A stretch of 64,000 nt of DNA. Origin: Lonepinella koalarum (lineage in GTDB: Bacteria > Pseudomonadota > Gammaproteobacteria > Enterobacterales > Pasteurellaceae). The notes beneath the pieces are model-generated. The model was given only the letters and a program-made list of their open reading frames with translations, made no database searches and was not told the DNA's origin. The DNA lies in assembly GCF_042926695.1 (NCBI RefSeq), contig NZ_CP170642.1:2418001-2482000 (forward strand), in the 5' to 3' direction. Of the stretch, positions 51,017 through 59,512 are shown piece after piece (position 1 is the first letter of the stretch; the number at the start of each line of letters is the position of its first letter). Both the position numbers and the translations under genes were made by a program.

Positions 51017-53659
51017 TTAGTGAATTGATTGCTTTCTACGGCGCTGATTCCAGTAAATTCCAATAGCAAGTAATAACGCTGGAATAAACATCCATTCTTT
51101 ATTCAGTGAATGAACCGGCACATCCAATTCAAGAATAGTTTGATCCCAATTCAGACCGGCTTTAGCGGCTGGAGAATCTATTTCCACATTATCAATTAAG
51201 ATTTTAGGTGATGTTTGACCATTAATCTCAATTTGCTCCCCAGTATCTAACAAGGTTAAACCTAGGGCTTGCACACGCTCTTCACCTGTTGTACCTTCAG
51301 GCACCGTCAGTTGAGCGTAAAATTGAATTTCCTTACCATAAGGATTCATGCCAGACACTTTAAGCATAATATTTTGTCCAACGGGTGCTTGTCCTAACTC
51401 TTGTACAAAATGAGCAGGATCAACCGAACGTGCAGTTGGTGAAACATATTCCATGAAGAATCCCGGACGGAACAAGGTAAATGCAGCTAAAATTAACACC
51501 ACCGTTTCCCATAATTTATTCTTCACTACGAAGAAATTCATTGTAGCAGCAGTAAAAATCATAATACCTATTGTTGCCACACAGAAAATCAAGAGTGCAT
51601 GCCACCAAGTCACATCAATTAACAACAAATCCGTATTGAAAATAAACAAGAATGGCAAAATAGCGGTTCTTAAGCTGTAATAAAAGGCCGTTGCCCCGGT
51701 TTTAATCGGACTACCACCTGAAATTGCCGCGGCAGCAAAGGATGCCAAACCGACCGGCGGGGTAACATCTGCCATAATCCCGAAATAAAATACAAATAAA
51801 TGCACCGCGATTAATGGTACGATTAAGCCGTTTTGTTTACCCACCTCCACAATTACCAATGCCATTAAAGATGACACCACGATATAGTTTGCTGTGGTTG
51901 GCAGCCCCATACCTAAAATTAAGCTGAAGACTGCAACAAGAATCAACATTAATAAAATGTTACCCATGGATAAGAATTCAATAATGTTCGCTAATTGCAC
52001 CCCAAAACCAGTTAACGACACCACACCAACAATAATCCCCGCAGTGGCAGTGGCAATACCGATACCGATCATATTTCTGGCACCGACTTCTAAGCCGTCA
52101 ATAAGTTCGTATAAACCTTGTTTAAATAATTCAGCTTTATTACTTTTCTCCGCTCTAAACCAGCTCAATAAAGGACGTTGAGTGACTAAAATCGTGGCTA
52201 ATGCAAGAATCGCCCAGAATGCAGATAAGCCGGGGGATAAACGCTCAATCATTAAGCACCACATTAACACAATTACCGGCAACAGATAATGTAAGCCAGC
52301 ATTTACTGTCGGTTTAGCCGATGGTAGTTTAACAATTTTAGAATTGGGATCATCCGGTTCCAAATCTGGGAAACTTGCTACTCGATGAATGAGCCCCAAA
52401 TACACCGCAATGAGTAAACCACAAATAATTAAGAATGAATAATCAGGCACAGCCGTTTTAATCCATCCTAAACCCAAATCTAAAGCAAAATAAATTATGC
52501 ACATGGCTAAGAAAAAGCCGATGGTCCGAATCAACACCATTAAAAATGGACGGGGCGGATCGACTCGTTCAAGCCCTGTTAACCCCATTTTACGTGCTTC
52601 TAAATGCACAATATAAACTAATGCAATATAAGAAATCAGTGCAGGTAAAAAAGCATGGGTAATCAATTGGCTATAAGGCATATTCACATATTCAATCATT
52701 AAAAACGCAGCCGCCCCCATGACAGGTGGCATAATTTGCCCATTTACCGAGGATGCCACTTCCACTGCACCCGCCTTTTCGGGCGAGAAACCCACACGTT
52801 TCATCATTGGAATGGTGAATGTTCCAGTGGTCACGACATTGGCAATTGAAGAACCAGAAACTAACCCCGTTAATGCCGACGAAACCACAGCGGCTTTAGC
52901 AGGTCCACCACGTAAATGCCCTAAATAAGCAAACGCCGTTTTAATAAAATAGTTACCCGCGCCCGCTTTATCTAATAATGCTCCGAATAATACAAATAAA
53001 AACACATATTTAGTTGAAACGCCTAACGCTACACCAAATACGCCCTCGGTTGTGATCCATTGTTGATTGACAATTTGTGCTAACGAACCAGAACGGTGAC
53101 TAATCAACCAATCTGTTGGCATAAATTGCCCGAAAAAATTGTATAGTAAAAAAATGACGGCAATTACCACTAAAGGTAAGCCTAGACTTCGTCTAGTAGC
53201 TTCTAATAACAACAGCACCCCACAACAACCCGCAATAATATCTTGTAAATTAGGTGCGCCAAATCGGGTCACTAAACCTTCATAAAAAAAGAGATAATAA
53301 GCACCTAAAAAGGCTCCTGCTATAGCAAAAAACCAGTCTAATAACGGAATACGATGTTTTGGTGAAGTCGCAAAGGCAGGAAAGGACAAAAATGCTAAAA
53401 ATAACGCAAAGGCTAAATGATAAGAACGTGCTTTGGTGTCATCCACCACTACATTCAAATCAATGCCTAAATGTGTTAATTGTTCTTGTAACCAAAACGG
53501 AAAAGGGGATGTGTAATAAAGTTGAAATACTGACCATACAATAGCGGTGATCACAATGAGCTTTTTGGCAAATCCAGTTGGATTTCGTCCACCCGCATCA
53601 TTGGATGCCACCATATCTTGTAAATCATCATAATCAACTGTTTTTGCTTGTGCAGACAT
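51017..53659 (-). CDS. TRAP transporter fused permease (TAXI type) with C-terminal DUF3394-like domain
   Basis: 880 residues. Small (DctQ-like) and large (DctM-like) membrane subunits are fused, with about 18 predicted helices. The large-subunit features include SALTGLVSGSSIANVVTTGT and LGMGLPTTANYIVVSSLMAL. After the last channel helix comes a roughly 120-residue soluble segment (about 735-850) and a final helix (MFIPALLLAIGIYW). The soluble part includes NVEIDSPAAKAGLNWDQTIL, resembling a PDZ ligand-groove segment, and fits the DUF3394 tail known in such permeases. Na+-driven uptake of an organic anion is expected; the substrate cannot be told. Confidence 0.9.
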   Translation of the reverse strand: MSAQAKTVDYDDLQDMVASNDAGGRNPTGFAKKLIVITAIVWSVFQLYYTSPFPFWLQEQLTHLGIDLNVVVDDTKARSYHLAFALFLAFLSFPAFATSPKHRIPLLDWFFAIAGAFLGAYYLFFYEGLVTRFGAPNLQDIIAGCCGVLLLLEATRRSLGLPLVVIAVIFLLYNFFGQFMPTDWLISHRSGSLAQIVNQQWITTEGVFGVALGVSTKYVFLFVLFGALLDKAGAGNYFIKTAFAYLGHLRGGPAKAAVVSSALTGLVSGSSIANVVTTGTFTIPMMKRVGFSPEKAGAVEVASSVNGQIMPPVMGAAAFLMIEYVNMPYSQLITHAFLPALISYIALVYIVHLEARKMGLTGLERVDPPRPFLMVLIRTIGFFLAMCIIYFALDLGLGWIKTAVPDYSFLIICGLLIAVYLGLIHRVASFPDLEPDDPNSKIVKLPSAKPTVNAGLHYLLPVIVLMWCLMIERLSPGLSAFWAILALATILVTQRPLLSWFRAEKSNKAELFKQGLYELIDGLEVGARNMIGIGIATATAGIIVGVVSLTGFGVQLANIIEFLSMGNILLMLILVAVFSLILGMGLPTTANYIVVSSLMALVIVEVGKQNGLIVPLIAVHLFVFYFGIMADVTPPVGLASFAAAAISGGSPIKTGATAFYYSLRTAILPFLFIFNTDLLLIDVTWWHALLIFCVATIGIMIFTAATMNFFVVKNKLWETVVLILAAFTLFRPGFFMEYVSPTARSVDPAHFVQELGQAPVGQNIMLKVSGMNPYGKEIQFYAQLTVPEGTTGEERVQALGLTLLDTGEQIEINGQTSPKILIDNVEIDSPAAKAGLNWDQTILELDVPVHSLNKEWMFIPALLLAIGIYWNQRRRKQSIH

Positions 53660-53687
53660 AATAAATTACTCAAATAATGATAATTAG

Positions 53688-53714
53688 ACACCCTACGCAA
53701 ATTGCATAGGGTGT
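53688..53714. repeat. Stem-loop between TRAP binding protein and permease genes
   Basis: ACACCCTA (53688-53695) pairs with TAGGGTGT (53707-53714); the interior GCAA-a-TTGC extends the stem with a single mismatch. There is no T run. Probably an intercistronic hairpin that favours a high ratio of binding protein to permease. Confidence 0.75.
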
Positions 53715-53747
53715 AGAAAAGAAGATAACTCATTATATTTATAAAGA

Positions 53748-54713
53748 TTATTTTAACCAACCTTTTTCTTTATAATAACGAGCAGCCCCTTCGTGCAACG
53801 GTGCAGATAAGGCATTTTTAATCATATCTTCTTCTTTTAAGTTAGCAAATGCTGGATGTAAACGTTTAAAACGATCGAAGTTATCAAACACTGCTTTTAC
53901 CACCGCATACACTTTATCCGCATCTACATCGGTAGAACTGACTAAGGTTGCATAAGAACCAAAAGTATCCACAGGATTGTCCGTACCTTTATATAAACCG
54001 CCCGGAATGACGGCTTTTGCATAGTAAGAATGCTGTTCAACTAATTTATCAATCTCTGGACCCGTCACGGGTACTAAATGTGCATCACAAGAGGCTGCTG
54101 CTTCTTTTAATGCTCCATTCGGATGCCCTACGTTATAGGTAATTGCATCAAGGTTATTATCACACATGGATGATGCCATTTCAGCTGGTTTTAATTCGGC
54201 AGCGACTTTGAAATCTTTATCTGTCCAACCTTTTTCCGCCATAATCACATTGATAGTTGCGCGAGTACCAGATCCCGGATCACCCACATTGACACGTTTG
54301 CCTTTTAAATCATCAAAAGATTTAATCCCTGAATCATCACGCGCCATTAAGGTAAAAGGTTCCGCATGTAGTGAGAACACCGCGCGCAATTTATCATTTT
54401 TCTTACCTTCAAAAGAGCTGGTACCGTTATACGCATGATATTGCCAGTCGGATTGAGCAATCCCCATATCCATTTCTTTTGCCGCAATGGAATTTAGATT
54501 AGCAATTGAAGCACCTGTTGATGGCGCATTACATTTAATATGGGTTTTCGCTGTATCACGATTTACTAACTGACAAATCGACTGACCAACCACATAATAC
54601 ACACCCGTTTGTCCCCCTGTACCGATAGTAATAAATTGCTCATCTGCGGCTTGAGCGGAAAAAGCTGACATGGCTATACCGGCAACAAGAGAAAGTTTTA
54701 GTAATTTTTTCAT
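53748..54713 (-). CDS. TAXI-family TRAP transporter periplasmic binding protein
   Basis: 321 residues from the ATG at 54713 (MKKLLKLSLVAGIAMSAFSA), which gives a normal signal peptide cleaved after AQA near residue 22 and has aggaga upstream; the open frame extends to 54782 without reason. TAXI signature: ITIGTGGQTGVYYVVGQSIC, and the central DLKGKRVNVGDPGSGTRATI. Binds the substrate, probably an organic acid such as glutamate or a 2-oxo acid, and hands it to the fused permease. First gene of the operon. Confidence 0.93.
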   Translation of the reverse strand: MKKLLKLSLVAGIAMSAFSAQAADEQFITIGTGGQTGVYYVVGQSICQLVNRDTAKTHIKCNAPSTGASIANLNSIAAKEMDMGIAQSDWQYHAYNGTSSFEGKKNDKLRAVFSLHAEPFTLMARDDSGIKSFDDLKGKRVNVGDPGSGTRATINVIMAEKGWTDKDFKVAAELKPAEMASSMCDNNLDAITYNVGHPNGALKEAAASCDAHLVPVTGPEIDKLVEQHSYYAKAVIPGGLYKGTDNPVDTFGSYATLVSSTDVDADKVYAVVKAVFDNFDRFKRLHPAFANLKEEDMIKNALSAPLHEGAARYYKEKGWLK

Positions 54714-54785
54714 AATTATAGTTCTCCTAGAAAAGGGGGATTGAGTTGTCATATTTACATTCCCAATAAAGGGACCTATCAAGAT

Positions 54786-54802
54786 ATACTAAAATTTAGT
54801 AT
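54786..54802 (-). promoter_or_regulatory. Palindrome upstream of the TAXI operon, candidate operator
   Basis: ATACTAAA-A-TTTAGTAT is a perfect 8-bp dyad, 73-89 bp before the start of the binding-protein gene. A regulator-binding site by position; no regulator gene is nearby. Confidence 0.45.
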
Positions 54803-54959
54803 AAGTTGCAACATATTTTTTACATTCTGATGAATATTTTTATATTAGAATCAACAATTATTTATACACAGGACAGGAATAAATGAATTAAAGAAAAACA
54901 AAGTACCTATCAATCTTTTAATTTTTGAATTTTAAACCGCACTTTATTTAATAGTTTAA

Positions 54960-55643
54960 TTACCGATCATCCACTCCTTTCAACAAATAATTGCCATCAA
55001 GATCACAAAGACTGCGAAACCCCACATTAACAGTTTGAAATGAATTTTTGCGTTTTAACTTACTATAATCAAAATTTTCGTGATGATGACCATGGTATAA
55101 TTGTGTTACGCCCATTTTCTCTGCCAGCTGATTTAACACCCGAAAGCCTAATGGGTGTGGCTTAGGTGCTTCATGACAAATTAAAATATCCGCTTGTTGG
55201 TTTTCTAGTATTTCAATATCGGACGGAAAAATAGAAACCCTATGACGTAAAGGAATACCATTCCGCCATAAATGTTCCGGCTGACAATATTGACAATAAT
55301 GAATGGGATCAAAAAACACAGGTTTGCTCGGTGGCATCCAAATTTGTCCGCGAAAAACGCCCCCTAATCCCGCAATACGTTTACCTTCAATCTCCACTAC
55401 TCTAGCGTGCAAATTCCGCTCTTTCCAATGACTACCCCAAATAGCTTCATAATTCGCCACAATTTTACTATCGTGATTTCCGTGAATAAACCAAATATCA
55501 CAATATTGGGCTAAATCATCTAACGGTTTCGGGTTAGTCAGTTGTAAATCCCCCAAAATAATCAAGCTAATATCCGCACGTTCACGTACAAAAGGATATA
55601 AATGTTCATAACTGCCATGGGGATCGCCTGCAAATAAAATCAT
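54960..55643 (-). CDS. Calcineurin-like metallophosphoesterase
   Basis: 227 residues. The dinuclear metal site is complete: LFAGDPHGSYEHL (D-x-H), LIILGDLQL (GD), WFIHGNHDSK (GNHD), ILICHEAP (H) and YHGHHHENF (GHxH). Substrate unknown; the family includes nucleotide and protein phosphatases. Its ATG overlaps the nadR stop (TAATG), so the two proteins are translationally coupled. A role in nucleotide metabolism linked to NadR is possible but unproved. Confidence 0.85.
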   Translation of the reverse strand: MILFAGDPHGSYEHLYPFVRERADISLIILGDLQLTNPKPLDDLAQYCDIWFIHGNHDSKIVANYEAIWGSHWKERNLHARVVEIEGKRIAGLGGVFRGQIWMPPSKPVFFDPIHYCQYCQPEHLWRNGIPLRHRVSIFPSDIEILENQQADILICHEAPKPHPLGFRVLNQLAEKMGVTQLYHGHHHENFDYSKLKRKNSFQTVNVGFRSLCDLDGNYLLKGVDDR

Positions 55644-56929
55644 TATTCCTCTGTTTCTGTAAAAATACTGTTATCGTGAGTAAGATCTGTAATTTCTTCA
55701 TCATTGAGAATTTTATCCACAATAGCTTTTGCTTGATTGTATCGCTCTAAATAACTCGGTGATTCAATTTCAATATAAGGTACTTTATATTTATCTAACA
55801 ATTTTTTCAGTAATTGTTGAAAACGTTGACGCGCTTTATGAGAACCCAAACTACGTAATCCGTCATTTACCCATTTTGTATTATTATTCAATAAGATAGT
55901 CACATCAAATGGATATTCCTTAATCATTGAATCTAAAAATGGGTGAGCTTTACCTTCATACTGAATACAAAACGCCTGCGTAGTAATAAAGTCTGTATCA
56001 ATAAACGCCACTTTGTGAGCATTACGCAAGGCATAATCAATATACCGTTGATGCCCTAATGCCATTTGTGGATAATCGGAATATTGCATGGCTTGCTCAT
56101 CGCCACCGAGTTGTTCAAACACAAATTCACGCCCATATTCCCATGCCGATGTGGTATTAAACACCGCTGCCAATTTATTCACCAACACGGTTTTACCACT
56201 ACTTTCACCGCCTAAAATAGCAATGGTTTTGGCAAAAAATGGACGCACTTCTTTCGGGATAAATTTCCAATAATGGAACGGATTGTTACGAATTTTAGTC
56301 GCCGATACGTTAAAAAACCGCCGTTCAGGATCGACTAACACCACGTCCAAATTGAGATATTTTTCATAAGGGGCTTTGTCCTGAATTTCACTACTAAATA
56401 CCACCGTTGGATTGACATTTTTCTCTTTAAATAAAGCTTTTACCGCCCCAGACCAACCTTCCCAACCGTTTGGATAGCTTGGGATGCCATCTTCCAACAA
56501 ATGATGAATAAAAATCTGATTTTTATGATATTTAAAGATTTGTTGCATCCAACGTAAACGATCTTGCACCGTTGGCATGCGTTTCATTTTACTATCATAA
56601 AAGAGCTTAAGATCCCGTTCCGTGTCGCTACAGACTATCACGTGTATCTCATCCACCTTACTAAAGGCTTCAAAAATCATATTAATATGTCCAGTATGCA
56701 CGGGATAAAACTTACCAAAAATCACCCCAACTCGTTTTGACTCGGGAACATTCGCAATATTTAATGCTTTATGTAAAGCCGTTAATTTCACCGCACTGGG
56801 GTTTTTAATTTTACCAGACACCAGTTGATTAAAATAAGCTCTGGATATATTCGCTTTTTCACAAAGTTCATTCACTTGTAAATTCAACTGTTTACGTTTT
56901 TGTTGCAGGTATGAATAATCGTCACTCAT
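55643..56929 (-). CDS. nadR: NadR, NMN adenylyltransferase / ribosylnicotinamide kinase / regulator
   Basis: 428 residues. Residues 1-60 form an XRE-like helix-turn-helix (ELCEKANISRAYFNQLVSGK). The central NMN adenylyltransferase has GVIFGKFYPVHTGHINM (HxGH) and the C-terminal-side motif NVSATKIR. The C-terminal ribosylnicotinamide kinase has the P-loop ILGGESSGKTVLVNKL. Makes NAD from nicotinamide riboside imported by PnuC. H. influenzae NadR, as I recall it, lacks a recognisable helix-turn-helix at its N-terminus, so retention of a full one here suggests that regulation as in enteric NadR may persist. Start chosen at the first ATG. Confidence 0.94.
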   Translation of the reverse strand: MSDDYSYLQQKRKQLNLQVNELCEKANISRAYFNQLVSGKIKNPSAVKLTALHKALNIANVPESKRVGVIFGKFYPVHTGHINMIFEAFSKVDEIHVIVCSDTERDLKLFYDSKMKRMPTVQDRLRWMQQIFKYHKNQIFIHHLLEDGIPSYPNGWEGWSGAVKALFKEKNVNPTVVFSSEIQDKAPYEKYLNLDVVLVDPERRFFNVSATKIRNNPFHYWKFIPKEVRPFFAKTIAILGGESSGKTVLVNKLAAVFNTTSAWEYGREFVFEQLGGDEQAMQYSDYPQMALGHQRYIDYALRNAHKVAFIDTDFITTQAFCIQYEGKAHPFLDSMIKEYPFDVTILLNNNTKWVNDGLRSLGSHKARQRFQQLLKKLLDKYKVPYIEIESPSYLERYNQAKAIVDKILNDEEITDLTHDNSIFTETEE

Positions 56930-57107
56930 AGGAAAATCCTTAAAAAATTACCGCACTTTTTCCGTTCAAAATATAAGCGTTATGCTACATAATTCGCAAA
57001 CTGCGGTTTAAATTTATGTAATTTTGTCTATTGTATGCAATATTTATTTAGAATAAAAACCTTTTTTATCAATAGCAATCAAATTTAACTGGTGCTATAC
57101 TTATTTC

Positions 57108-57232
57108 GCATTCTCAGGGCAGGGTGAAATTCCCTACTGGCGGTATAGCCCGCGAGCGTTCTTGTTAAAGAAGTCAGCAGATTTGGTGAAACCCCAAAGC
57201 CAACAGTATAGTCTGGATGAAAGAGAGATAAC
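57108..57232 (+). ncRNA. FMN riboswitch (RFN element)
   Basis: The conserved RFN blocks are present in order: TTCTCAGGGCAGGGTGAAAT, TCCCTACTGGCGGT, AGCCCGCGAGCG, AAGTCAGCAGATTTGGTG, AACCCCAAAGCCAACAGTAT and AGTCTGGATGAAAGAGA. It lies in the leader of ribB and should lower expression when FMN is plentiful. Confidence 0.96.
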
Positions 57233-57240
57233 GATATATA

Positions 57241-57263
57241 CAAGCGAAATGTCGCTTGTTTTT
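57241..57263 (+). terminator. Riboswitch expression-platform terminator
   Basis: CAAGCGA (57241-57247) pairs with TCGCTTG (57252-57258), followed by TTTTTG. It lies 10 nt after the aptamer and 60 nt before ribB, so ligand-dependent termination is the likely mechanism. Confidence 0.85.
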
Positions 57264-57321
57264 GTCATTTCTTGCGCCCTGATTCTGGTAATTTATATTT
57301 GCATTTTCTAAGGAATTTACT

Positions 57322-57966
57322 ATGAATCAGTCATTATTATCCCCTTTTGGCACTGCCGAACAACGTGTGATCAATGCGTTAGAAGCCTTTAAACAAGGTA
57401 ACGGCGTATTAGTGTTAGACGATGAAGATCGTGAAAACGAAGGTGATCTAATCTTCCCCGCCGAAACCATTAACAGCGAACAAATGGCGACATTAATTCG
57501 CTATGGTAGTGGTATTGTCTGTTTATGTATCACGGATGAGCTTTGCCAACAGCTTGATTTACCCGCTATGGTGCAAGACAACACTAGCGTCAATAAAACC
57601 GCATTCACAGTCACCATTGAAGCTGCTCAAGGCGTATCCACAGGTGTTTCAGCCGCCGATCGTGTCACTACCATTAAAACGGCTCTCGCAGATAGCGCCA
57701 AACCAACCGATTTACACCGCCCGGGACACGTTTTTCCATTAAGAGCAGTAAAAGGGGGCGTGTTAAAACGCCGTGGACATACCGAAGCATCTGTGGATTT
57801 AACCGTATTAGCAGGTTACAAACCTGCTGCCGTGATTTGTGAAATCACTAACGATGACGGTAGCATGGCAAGAACCCCACAAATCGTAGAATTTGCTCAA
57901 AAATTCGGGTATCCCGTGCTGACCATTGAAGATTTGGTTGAGTATCGAAATAAGTATCATTGTTAA
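57322..57966 (+). CDS. ribB: 3,4-dihydroxy-2-butanone 4-phosphate synthase
   Basis: 214 residues, the stand-alone RibB (no fused GTP cyclohydrolase II). Active-site segments VLDDEDRENEGDLIF and RPGHVFPLRAV with GGVLKRRGHTEASVDL. Forms the four-carbon unit of riboflavin from ribulose-5-phosphate. Controlled by the FMN riboswitch directly upstream; a single-gene unit. Confidence 0.97.
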   Translation: MNQSLLSPFGTAEQRVINALEAFKQGNGVLVLDDEDRENEGDLIFPAETINSEQMATLIRYGSGIVCLCITDELCQQLDLPAMVQDNTSVNKTAFTVTIEAAQGVSTGVSAADRVTTIKTALADSAKPTDLHRPGHVFPLRAVKGGVLKRRGHTEASVDLTVLAGYKPAAVICEITNDDGSMARTPQIVEFAQKFGYPVLTIEDLVEYRNKYHC

Positions 57967-57973
57967 CCAACAA

Positions 57974-58006
57974 AAGGCATAGTAAAATGAGTATTCACTA
58001 TGCCTT
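57974..58006. terminator. Bidirectional terminator between ribB and araA
   Basis: AAGGCATAGT (57974-57983) and ACTATGCCTT (57997-58006) are perfect 10-bp complements around a 13-nt loop, between convergent genes; AATATTATTT follows. Confidence 0.8.
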
Positions 58007-58014
58007 AATATTAT

Positions 58015-59502
58015 TTAACGATAAGCTAACTCATTCCAGCGCAACTCATTTTTCAACTCGGCGAGTTTGGTATCTTGATGAATATGGATAAACTCAATAT
58101 CCCAATATTCCGCCAAGGTACGAAGCATGTCGGCATCTATATCTAGACTAAACACACTATGGTGAGCGCCACCAGCTAATACCCATGCTTGTGTACCAAT
58201 ATCAAAATTCGGTTTGAGCTGCCAGAAAGCGTGTCCGACAGGAAGATTTGGCATAGATTGTGGTTTATCTACGGCATCTAAGTCTGCCACGATCATTCTA
58301 AACCGATTCCCCATATCTACGATGGTAGCGTTGACTGCTTTGCCGGTTTTTGCGGTAAAGATTAAACGAGTTGGATCTTCTTTACCGCCAATACCTAATG
58401 GCTTGATGTCTAAGATTGGTTTATCATTAGCGATGCTTGGGCAAACTTCCAGCATGTGTGCACCTAACACTAATTCATTATTTTCATCAAGGTGATAAGT
58501 GTAGTCTTCCATAAAAGATGAGCCTTTTGGTAAGCCATAACTCATCACTTTAATAGCTCGCACGAGAGCGGCTGTTTTCCAATCGCCTTCGCCACCAAAA
58601 CCATAACCTTGTTCCATTAAGCGTTGGACTGGTAAGCCCGGTAGTTGTTTTAAGCCGTTGAGATTTTCAAAGGTGTCAGTGAAAGCGTGGAAATCACCTT
58701 GTTCCAAGAAGGCTTTTAAACCCAGTTCAATTCTGGCACTGTCAAAAAGTGCGGTGCGTTTTTCGCCATTTTCTTTTAGGCTATCCACCAAGGTATAAGA
58801 TTGCTCGTATTCCTGAACTAATTTTTTAACATCCGCCTCACTCACCTGATTAATCGCATCAACTAATTGATACACGCCATAACCATTCACGCTGTAACCA
58901 AATTTAATTTGGGCTTCTACTTTATCCCCTTCGGTCACGGCAACTTGTCGCATATTATCACCAAAGCGAGCTATTTTAAGGTGTTGTTGATCATAAATCG
59001 TGGCACACACACGTAACCAACGATCTAATTTTTGTTGCACTTCAAGGGATTTCCAATGCCCGACCAGAACGGTTCTCGCTTTGCGTAAACGAGAAACTAA
59101 GAAACCAAATTCACGATCACCGTGAGCGGTTTGATGTAAATTCATATAATCCATATCAATATCATGCCAAGGAATATGTTGATTGAATTGGGTATGAAAT
59201 TGTAATAAAGGTTTGTTTAGTTGGGTTAGCCCTGCAATCCACATTTTGGCAGGTGAAAAGGTGTGCATCCACGCCATTAATCCCACACAATTGGGTTGAT
59301 TATTGGCTTGTTGGCAAAGGGTTAAAATCTCATCCGGTGTGGTGGCTAACGGCTGTAACTTAATTTTAATAAACGGATTTTGGTTGTTTAAATGCGTTAC
59401 AATTTGCTCCGCATGCTGTTTTACTTCAGCTAAAGCATCTTCACCATAAAGATGTTGGCTACCCACGATAAACCAGACTTCTAAATTTTTTAAGAATTGC
59501 AT
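58015..59502 (-). CDS. araA: L-arabinose isomerase
   Basis: 495 residues, the AraA length. VWFIVGSQHLYGEDALAEVK at the start; GLMAWMHTFSPAKMWIAGL; the metal-binding residues in GYGFGGEGDWKTAALVRAIK and the final GGAHHSVFS. Converts L-arabinose to L-ribulose. Last gene of the arabinose cluster, 10 bp after the kinase gene. Uptake signal in frame at 58747. Confidence 0.97.
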   Translation of the reverse strand: MQFLKNLEVWFIVGSQHLYGEDALAEVKQHAEQIVTHLNNQNPFIKIKLQPLATTPDEILTLCQQANNQPNCVGLMAWMHTFSPAKMWIAGLTQLNKPLLQFHTQFNQHIPWHDIDMDYMNLHQTAHGDREFGFLVSRLRKARTVLVGHWKSLEVQQKLDRWLRVCATIYDQQHLKIARFGDNMRQVAVTEGDKVEAQIKFGYSVNGYGVYQLVDAINQVSEADVKKLVQEYEQSYTLVDSLKENGEKRTALFDSARIELGLKAFLEQGDFHAFTDTFENLNGLKQLPGLPVQRLMEQGYGFGGEGDWKTAALVRAIKVMSYGLPKGSSFMEDYTYHLDENNELVLGAHMLEVCPSIANDKPILDIKPLGIGGKEDPTRLIFTAKTGKAVNATIVDMGNRFRMIVADLDAVDKPQSMPNLPVGHAFWQLKPNFDIGTQAWVLAGGAHHSVFSLDIDADMLRTLAEYWDIEFIHIHQDTKLAELKNELRWNELAYR

Positions 59503-59512
59503 AATTATTCTC

